Assembly (NCBI GenBank): GCA_021927905.1
Contig: BLLK01000082.1
Span: forward strand, 1-64,000
Length of the DNA stretch: 64,000 nt
From: Chaetoceros tenuissimus
Taxonomy: Eukaryota > Bacillariophyta > Thalassiosirophyceae > Chaetocerotales > Chaetocerotaceae
Reading direction: 5' to 3'
The position numbers were made by a program, and so were the translations under genes. This document shows positions 57,661-64,000 of the stretch, piece after piece; the stretch's first letter is position 1, and every line of letters begins with the position of its first letter. Below the pieces are notes generated by a model that was not told the DNA's origin, did not search any database, and saw nothing but the letters and a program-made list of their open reading frames with translations.

Positions 57661-57730
57661 ATGTGTTGTATAGTGACACAACCTTTCACCATGAAGATGA
57701 CTGCTCTATGAACTGAGCTAACCATTCCCC
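57661..57730 (-). tRNA. tRNA-like relic or SINE head (Met-like)
   Basis: On the minus strand a 70-base piece reads GGGGAATGG, then TTAGCTCAGTTCATAGAGCA (a good D-arm and A-box, GCTC/GAGC stem), then TCATCTTCATGGTGA (a possible anticodon arm containing CAT), then a worn T-arm (GTTGTGTCACTATACAAC). The acceptor 3' strand does not pair and the B-box is poor, so it is not a working tRNA. It is a tRNA pseudogene or the 5' part of a tRNA-derived SINE. Confidence 0.4.
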
Positions 57731-57811
57731 TTTGATCATACCTAATTATAGATTGTTTTCTGGAATATCAACATAAAAAGACCTGTCAACAGACAATTTT
57801 TCCCATCCAAT

Positions 57812-58113
57812 ATGGCTGAAGAAGAGACAAATGGTGATGATAGAGCTGTTGGAAAACGAGCTAGCCATCCAGAAAAGAAACAAAAGTGAACTTTGAGGAA
57901 GTGCTACAGTTCATACATGAGCATAACTTCTGCAATCACCTTACCCATCAGGATGATGAGGTAGTGTCTCTTCAGGAATTGAGAAATGAAGCTGGTTTCA
58001 GAAGTATATATAGTAAGGATACTACAACAAGAATAGCAAAGCAAAGAGCTTGGTTCCATCGAAAAATAAAAAAATCATGCATTGAAATGGAGCTACAAAA
58101 TTTTGTGGCCTAG
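57812..58113 (+). pseudogene. Unrecognised short coding-like relic
   Basis: An ATG frame at 57812-57889 (MAEEETNGDDRAVGKRASHP...) is followed in another frame by 57886-58113 (NFEEVLQFIHEHNFCNHLTH...). Charged, protein-like text in both, but no family is recognised. It may be the N-terminal remains of a transposon protein. Confidence 0.3.
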
Positions 58114-58866
58114 GCTCTGATGCCTTGTGACTAGTGTGATTGCATGTAAATGAGCATTTGAAGTATCTCCACTTTGGGATATCATCTTCTTTGTATGCAA
58201 TTGGGAGGCAGAGTGGATAGAATAAAAGTAAGAACCTAATTATATATAATTTCATCAAAGAAAGTAGAGGAGGTAGATTTTGGATTTCTGATTTTACACA
58301 AACATTGCCATCTTCTGATATAATTCAGCTTCTAGTAGGTCATTGAAAGGTCTACTTAGCTTTAAAAGCAAGTATTTATCATAGGGATCATGACAATGAA
58401 CCTCCTGATCAGTTGAAGACATATGCTGAAGTTACAGAGATGTCTTTCAAGTACATCCTTTGTACCCATTTAGCATACCCTGTTTGTCAAACTCATTGTC
58501 AAAGAGATATTGGTGAAACTTATGCTTTTTGCCATGGCCAAAAGATTCGTTGAAGCCAACAATAAGGATCACCGTAATAAAGGTTTGGCCATCAACATTC
58601 TTCTTTGTTGCATCGAGTGGTTTGGAAGGGATCTTAGTCTTCTTTTCAGACATGTTAGAGGTATGTAGTTGAGGGAAAGGAAGAGGAGAAGAAAGAATTG
58701 ACATGAAAGTATCGAAAAATGAGTACTACCATAGAGAGAACTTTCTAAAAAAAAATTGTGATTGATATCAAATTTAATTACATTAAATTTATTGATTTTT
58801 CACGTGAAAATTACTTTCCGCATGAAATATTGAAAATCTACTTCAATCTCTCTAATTCAACCTTTA
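58114..58866. other. Non-coding stretch beyond the METTL24-like gene's 3' end
   Basis: An open minus frame at 58447-58704 (85 residues, lysine-rich head) has no recognised domain. Otherwise AT-rich. Confidence 0.35.
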
Positions 58867-59880
58867 TTATTTATAAAATTGAAAATGACCATCATCTTTT
58901 ACATCAACCATTCTAAAGTTCTTTGCAAGTTTTAAAAAGCTGAATTCTGAAATAGATAAGTTTGGAAACTGAATGTTATGTTCTTTACTAAACATAACAT
59001 AACCTGCGTTTAAAAATGAATCTAGAAGAGCTGAAGTTTCCTTTGCTGATTTTCCATGGATTTCTACAAGTATTTGACTGAGCGCTGGATGTGATTCGTC
59101 CAGCCAATGCGTATATGTATCATACTCACAACCTTCACAATCAATTTTGAATATGTCAATTGCTTCCAATTCAAAATGATTTAATTCTTTCATAGTTTCT
59201 TCGATTGTTTTGAAACGTTTCCCTTTCTCGTCAATCCATGATTTTGAATCAATTCCATAATGATGAAAAAATATGTTTAAATCATTTGGCACCTTCTCTC
59301 TATAGTCGTCTATGTCAAATGTGTGCACTTCGCAAGTTTCAATTCCAAGCATTTTTTGCATTGAAATTTCAAAGCTGAAGTCACCACAAGATCCAATGCT
59401 ATAAATCAAGCACCCTGGGCGATCAGGATATTTTTCCTTTCTTTTTTTTGATTGCTCCACTATTCTATGAGGATCACAAACCCATTTTGGGCCGTCACCT
59501 AGTCCATTACCACCGACACGTTTTTTAAACATACAACTAAAATCTGGTTCATAGTGAGACTGAAACCATGCACTTCCAACTTTTTTTCCTTTTGCTTGAA
59601 CTTTTCTCCCAGCAACATAAAAAGAATTTTCATCATCTGGGATAACATGTTTTTTTCTACTTGATGAAATTTTCCTCAACAAATCCCAATCAGAATTACT
59701 AATATCTGTGAAAAATCCAAAAGACTGTTTTGTGGCAATGTCTGAATTTTCGAGTCTAACTTTACTTTTATTTTGCTCATTGTTTGTTATAATTAAATTT
59801 ACAACAAGCATAACAAAAAATGTTAAAGTTATGAGATATCTCATGAATATTTTTTTTTGCCTTCTCTTTGAAACCTGCAT
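58867..59880 (-). CDS. METTL24-like (Methyltransf_22 family) membrane-anchored methyltransferase
   Basis: 337 residues; ATG at 59880. A basic head (residues 1-13) and one membrane segment (about 14-32, YLITLTFFVMLVVNLIIT) make it a type II protein of the secretory pathway. Family features: GLGDGPKWVCDPHRI at 126-140, CLIYSIGSCGDFSFE at 157-171 (the glycine-containing SAM-binding loop), HTFDID at 186-191 and IDIFKIDCEGCEYDT at 241-255, which resembles the FkbM-type D-x-E-G-x-E motif. Members look like SAM-dependent methyltransferases; the substrate is unknown in METTL24, and a glycan or secreted molecule is inference from the anchor. Complete, intronless, AT-rich like the other host genes here, and the only one of the five on the minus strand. 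Confidence 0.87.
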   Translation of the reverse strand: MQVSKRRQKKIFMRYLITLTFFVMLVVNLIITNNEQNKSKVRLENSDIATKQSFGFFTDISNSDWDLLRKISSSRKKHVIPDDENSFYVAGRKVQAKGKKVGSAWFQSHYEPDFSCMFKKRVGGNGLGDGPKWVCDPHRIVEQSKKRKEKYPDRPGCLIYSIGSCGDFSFEISMQKMLGIETCEVHTFDIDDYREKVPNDLNIFFHHYGIDSKSWIDEKGKRFKTIEETMKELNHFELEAIDIFKIDCEGCEYDTYTHWLDESHPALSQILVEIHGKSAKETSALLDSFLNAGYVMFSKEHNIQFPNLSISEFSFLKLAKNFRMVDVKDDGHFQFYK

Positions 59881-60058
59881 TCTCTTTTATTCAAAAGTTT
59901 TAAAGTAGGGAGTCAATCGTATTGTTTATCTGTCCTTTCAAAAATTCAACATCAATTTTTTTGAATAAAAAAGGGACCTCGAAATAGTTCTGAACGAACC
60001 AGTACAACCGTTAAATTTAACCCTATCTTTGTAGGTATTTCAGTTCATAATTTTGAAT
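59881..60058. other. 5' flank of the METTL24-like gene
   Basis: AT-rich. A stretch with ATAAAAGAGA lies directly before the start codon on the minus strand. No clear promoter element. Confidence 0.4.
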
Positions 60059-61435
60059 TTATTCCCACTTCCCCGCTGTTAGATAGCATTGTAAAGAAAT
60101 AAAAGAAAGTGATAAGCACAGAAAGAGTAGGTGGACAACACTTGTAAAGTGGTTAAAGAAATCCTCTTTCGACACAGTATTAAAAGCAGGACATTTCTCC
60201 TCTAGCCAACAGCCTTTGCCAGTCAATGTGGCACCACAACAAAAACAAGCTAAAGCCATATGGAAATTTTCTCACATAACCATTGGTGTTTTTTTTATGT
60301 GCTTAACACCATTAATGGAAATCAATTTGTGTTCCTCAAGGATAGGACAAGTAGCAGTGAATGGATTGTCTTCGTATTTTGGGAGAGTAAATTCAGCTGG
60401 AGACTGATATTGGAACTTGAGCAACTGGGAAGAATACTGACTGTGTTGTTCACAAAGAAGGTCAACTTCCGCTTGCAAAGTGTCAACAGCAGTTCCAGAT
60501 TGAGATGAACAATCCTTAGGAAGATTGGCAGCCTTAGAAGTAATGTTATCATACAACTTGTTGGGAGTAGCAGGTGCTGTTCGAGCTCACGAATTTTATG
60601 ATCAAATTCATTGACAAACTTTGCCAAGATACTGAATTTTGTATGAAGAAATGAAGGCTTGTATGAGGATTCTATCAGCAAAACTAGAAAGAGAATCAGC
60701 TGAATCTGGGCATGAAGTAACATCAGAAGCAATCAACTTAGGGCCAAAATTGAAGATATCATTGAAACAAGCTTGAGAGTCAAGAAAATCCAACTTGTCA
60801 AAGTTACCATAGGAAGTAACGTCACCAGGATTGATGTTAGCCACAGGTGTTTTGGCAAGGAACATGGAGTGATAACATGGAGGAGGAGTAGTGGCAACAG
60901 GATGGGTAGAAGTCTGAAAGAGATTGTGACTACACCAGTGAGATGTGACTAAGCTTGAATCAGAGACTGGAGTAGCATCAGGTGCCCAGTTACAGAAACA
61001 AACATGATCCTGAAGAGTGGATTTGGAAGGAAGGTAGGCAGAGACAGGAATGTTACATTTAAATTGTACTGCAGAAAGTCCTTCCTTGTTCTTGATAAAT
61101 GGTTTTTGGAGCATCTTCTTCCAAAGCTTCATGAAGGACAGGTTTTCAACCTTGAAAGGGGCATCAAGAACATGACAATGGGCAGCTTGAGCATCAGAAT
61201 GACATAAAACTAGAGATGTGATTGGGATCTCTTGTTGCAGTCTGACAAGAATAGATCAGCACATTGAGGGCTGGGAGAGAAGGAAGGAGTACAGATCTTT
61301 TGTCTTTTCCAATGATCACATCTTTCATGCCAGAAACTTGAAGGACTTTAGAGATGGAACAGGACAAAGGACCAGTAATAGAACAGCCTCTAGAGGCAGG
61401 ACAGGAAGCAGAGTGTTGAACAGACATAGTTATTG
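60059..61435 (-). mobile_element. Unassigned retroelement-like relic (minus), next to a LARD-family LTR
   Basis: Minus frames at 61427-61194, 61132-60608, 60556-60272 and 60259-60059 are protein-like in sequence. The last contains a cysteine cluster (CFCCGATLTGKGCWLEEKC). I recognise no domain. The first frame starts just beyond an LTR-like sequence (61440-61606) related to the LARD LTR, so this could be the coding part of a related element. Broken in several places. Confidence 0.3.
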
Positions 61436-61439
61436 GTGG

Positions 61440-61606
61440 GTGGAAAAAAAAGGGATAATAGTATCTTATAATTAGAGGCTATTCTGAAAGATGTTGGATA
61501 TATTGTTGGATATCTTTTGGAAGAATTCTTTGGAGTCTTGAGAATAATGAGACTTGTCATATGTTTGACATCAATCATGGAACTATATTAGTAAATGAAT
61601 GTTACA
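61440..61606. repeat. Diverged relative of the LARD LTR
   Basis: Shares GATAATAGTATCTTATAATTA, TCTTGAGAATAATGAG and ACTATATTAGTAAATGA with 7964-8122 in the same order and ends GTTACA. Roughly 75-80% similar by eye, so an older copy. Its TGTAACAC end is worn. Confidence 0.7.
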
Positions 61607-61607
61607 G

Positions 61608-62300
61608 ATAAGAAATGCATCAGTAGAACAATCTTCAATGGATTACCAAAGGGCTACCAGAACATTTGTGTAGTAAATACAAACAAGTCAGTCATCAAGA
61701 GGAAGCTACCTTTGTCAATGCAATGACAGACTTTGGGCTTGATGATAGATCTGAGCAGGGAGAGAAAAAAGAAGAAGCTGAAAGAATTAAACAGTTAAAA
61801 AAGAAAAGAGGAAAAACAACCAGCCAGTAAGGTGGAATTAACAACAATGCTAAGTTTTGCAAGTAATGCAAGAAGGTGAAAATTAAGCTTTTTAACAATC
61901 ATAACTCTAAAGACTGCACCATGAAGAAATGGGCAAAGCAGGGAAAGTTGGTGAACAAAAAAGAGCTTCATACCATCCAGTCAATTGGCAGGAGAAAACT
62001 TATGCAAAGCTTTTCAAGAAAGTAGACAGCATTGACAATTGTGAAGGATCTGATTGATTACACCAATTCAAAGTCAAACCAGAACATGTCCTTTCAGCAA
62101 GAAAAGTCGGTAAAAGTAACAAAACTAAAATAAAGAAGTTTTCCTTTTCTAGTAAATTTGATAGAATGATTTCTAGATGTGTGAACAAAAATAAAAATTG
62201 TCCAAATTTAATGTCCAAGTGATGCTACAGCAGTCTCATTAGTGACTATAAAGAACTGAAATCATATTGTACCATTGATATGGTCTACCATCATGACAGG
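61608..62300 (+). mobile_element. Copia-type gag relic (plus) with zinc-knuckle remains
   Basis: A forward frame near 61640-61800 gives Gag-like text with a charged KKEEAERIKQLKKKRGK run. A Cys/His cluster of zinc-knuckle type follows near 61855-61920. Heavily broken and old. Confidence 0.45.
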
Positions 62301-62805
62301 GATAAGGTAGCTAGTGACGTCATTGTAGCTCTCTACTGAGAGCCTCTGGATGTTGAGGTTGTATCCTCAACTCTTTTTAAAAATGCAAACACTCTACTGG
62401 ACCAAGGTGAACTACCAACACTGGTGTCAATGGTTGCAAAACATATGCATGGGACAGCCATGGTCAACAGGTGTGCAACGTTTTTGACTACTTGCATGGG
62501 ACAGATAACCCAGACCTAGCAGCTCTCAGTGAAGGCACTGCCTCCACAGTGTGTTTAGTATGCACACAAACACCAAGAAGAAGGGTATAGGTGTTGCACA
62601 CTTTGCACATTGGAACCAAGACATTTCTGCAAACAAATCCAATGGAAGGGAAGATCATCTGCTTGTTTGGAGGTGAAGATGACAAAGAAATGCCATGGCC
62701 ATTCTGTTTGACAGAGTCACTGCTAAATAAGTTGGATGTATGTTCCAACAAAGGAACAAGTCACAGAGCTGATCAACACAGACATACCAACCATAAAAGC
62801 TTTGG
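62301..62805 (+). other. Coding-like but unassignable stretch
   Basis: Short forward frames (for example 62591-62833) read as protein-like but match nothing I know. Probably the upstream, decayed part of whatever is encoded at 62806. Confidence 0.25.
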
Positions 62806-63681
62806 ATGTGGAAAAAGGCAACTGCAAAAATGAGTTTGATGCTGGCAGCCCCAGTACCAGCATATGTGGTATATGATGGCCTGGAAGAGACAGAGTTGGA
62901 TGTACATGATGTTCTAGACCATTTGGATGTACTGGACCATTTGGAGTATTTGGATGGTGATGCTGCATGGAAGGAACATGCAGAACAGTTCTTTCACATC
63001 ACCTTTGTCAGCAACCACAGACAACAGGATAAGAACCCATGGTGTCTTTCTGGCGGGGAACTAGCATCAAAAAAGGAAAAACAATGGGCAAAAGAACATT
63101 TCCAAAAGGCATTTGGGGTTCAGGCACCACAGGGAAGTCAACAAGCTTTGGATGTCAAGGCATTGACTGAACTTGCTATCCAAGCAGCTGCATCTGCAGC
63201 TGTGGTAGCAGTGCAGCAGGTTAGCCCAGGTAAACAGGCAGCAAGTGGAACAACTGAAAGTCTACCAACAAATGAGTTCAATATGTCCCCAGGAGAACTG
63301 GACGACCATCTGAGATTTTGTGGTCTCAAAGCAAATAAGGAAGACCACCTTCCAAAATATTTCAAGGAAATCAGATCCAAAAGGGCTCAGAAAGGACACA
63401 AGAAAGTGACACTTTTTAAACAAATTGTGGGAACCATGGATTACCCTTTGCATGAGGTCCTAATTTGTCAGGCTTTGTTGGATAACATCATTGCAGGTAA
63501 ATATGTTTCAGCTGATTCTTCCTTGTCAATGTCCAATTGCACAAGTGGACTGAGTGTGTTTGGGCTTTGTGTGGAAGAAGATGAAGTACTTCAGATCAGT
63601 CAGCTCAATACTCGTTTCTTCATAATGAAGATAACCCATGTGGTGATGCTGCCATTCGGTATGCCATGGGGTCATATCTGA
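62806..63681 (+). CDS. Unrecognised 291-residue open frame, probably element-derived
   Basis: Opens at an ATG at 62806. Features: a short acidic repeat (DVLDHLDVLDHLEYLDGD, residues 29-46), an alanine-rich helix (ALTELAIQAAASAAVVAVQQ, about 124-143), then SPGELDDHLRFCGLKANKED (about 163-182) and GLSVFGLCVEEDEVLQ near 250-265. From about 63600 the bases are shared with the leader of the Copia element at 21547-21757 in reverse, so the last 25 or so residues are not original. The earlier part has no named domain. It may be a Gag-like or accessory protein of another mobile element; I would not assign a function. Confidence 0.35.
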   Translation: MWKKATAKMSLMLAAPVPAYVVYDGLEETELDVHDVLDHLDVLDHLEYLDGDAAWKEHAEQFFHITFVSNHRQQDKNPWCLSGGELASKKEKQWAKEHFQKAFGVQAPQGSQQALDVKALTELAIQAAASAAVVAVQQVSPGKQAASGTTESLPTNEFNMSPGELDDHLRFCGLKANKEDHLPKYFKEIRSKRAQKGHKKVTLFKQIVGTMDYPLHEVLICQALLDNIIAGKYVSADSSLSMSNCTSGLSVFGLCVEEDEVLQISQLNTRFFIMKITHVVMLPFGMPWGHI

Positions 63682-64000
63682 TATCCTCAGTGGGGACTAT
63701 CAGAATACAAAACACAACAAGCTCTAGAATTATCAATGAATAGGATGTGTCAACACCCTCCTTTCATAGCGATTCCAAAACGCTATGGGTAATGATAAAC
63801 TGACTAAATATTCGTGTATTTACTTGTAAACTAATAAGATATCGCTACAAAAGGTGAAAACACACTTGTTATTACTAGATAGATTCTAAACTATAAGATA
63901 CACCAAAACAGACAAAAAAGGTGCAATAAAAGGGATATCGAGAACCCGAAGCCTATATGTGAAGTGAAAGTGATGACGCGCTCTACCAAAGCCTATCCAT
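63601..64000 (-). mobile_element. Inverted Copia LTR and leader copy, cut by the window edge
   Basis: On the minus strand the bases match the 5' LTR and the first 200 or so leader bases of the element at 21265: LTR part 64000-63801 (incomplete at the edge), leader 63800 to about 63601, about 85-90% similar by eye. The leader includes the small hairpin CATAGCG...CGCTATG. Similarity stops near 63601/21757, where this copy joins the unrelated plus-strand frame. Confidence 0.8.

Noticed and set aside
922-59880. The five glycan genes as a bacterial-type operon
   Set aside because: They are 10-19 kb apart on average, on both strands, and one has a spliceosomal intron.

Overview
The window looks like nuclear DNA of a stramenopile alga, most likely a diatom. 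It has many decayed Copia-type elements with the Gag and polyprotein style I associate with diatom CoDi elements, a mariner-type transposase of a kind I associate with diatoms, very short AT-rich introns, and five AT-rich genes for secretory-pathway enzymes. The species cannot be named from the sequence alone. No rRNA, CRISPR array, operon or organelle gene was seen.

Five genes look like working host genes, and all five encode proteins with an N-terminal membrane anchor. They are a DUF268 methyltransferase-like protein (922-1974, +), a STELLO/DUF288 glycosyltransferase-like protein (16111-18675, +), a GT31 core-1-type galactosyltransferase (35652-36983, +), a second GT31 paralogue with one 56-nt intron (52180-53450, +), and a METTL24-like methyltransferase (58867-59880, -). 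Together they suggest a loose, repeat-inflated neighbourhood of Golgi enzymes that build or decorate glycans.

Nearly everything between them is transposable-element debris. From left to right: a mariner-like transposase relic (2270-3480); Copia gag relics (3560-14063) interrupted by a whole 5.8-kb non-coding LTR element (LARD type, minus strand, 7964-13780); a Ty3/Gypsy 3' end (14050-15165); a minus-strand Copia relic (18925-21190); a nearly full-length young Copia element (21265-28202); a Gypsy integrase scrap; a LINE with reverse transcriptase and RNase H (28550-33007); a minus-strand Gypsy gag-protease relic (33738-35150); and a dense minus-strand pile of Copia relics (37050-48050).

The right third holds a degraded second LINE (48300-51050), a 541-bp MITE directly upstream of the second GT31 gene (51611-52151), a 2.8-kb DNA transposon with long terminal inverted repeats (53809-56638), a tRNA-like or SINE-like relic (57661-57730), and further LTR relics and an unrecognised reading frame up to the right edge. 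The right edge carries an inverted copy of the LTR of the young Copia element.

The most notable items are the whole LARD with related tandem-repeat arrays just inside both LTRs, the MITE against a glycosyltransferase start, the long-TIR DNA transposon, the intron difference between the two GT31 paralogues, and hydrophobic segments downstream of the zinc fingers in several Copia Gags.
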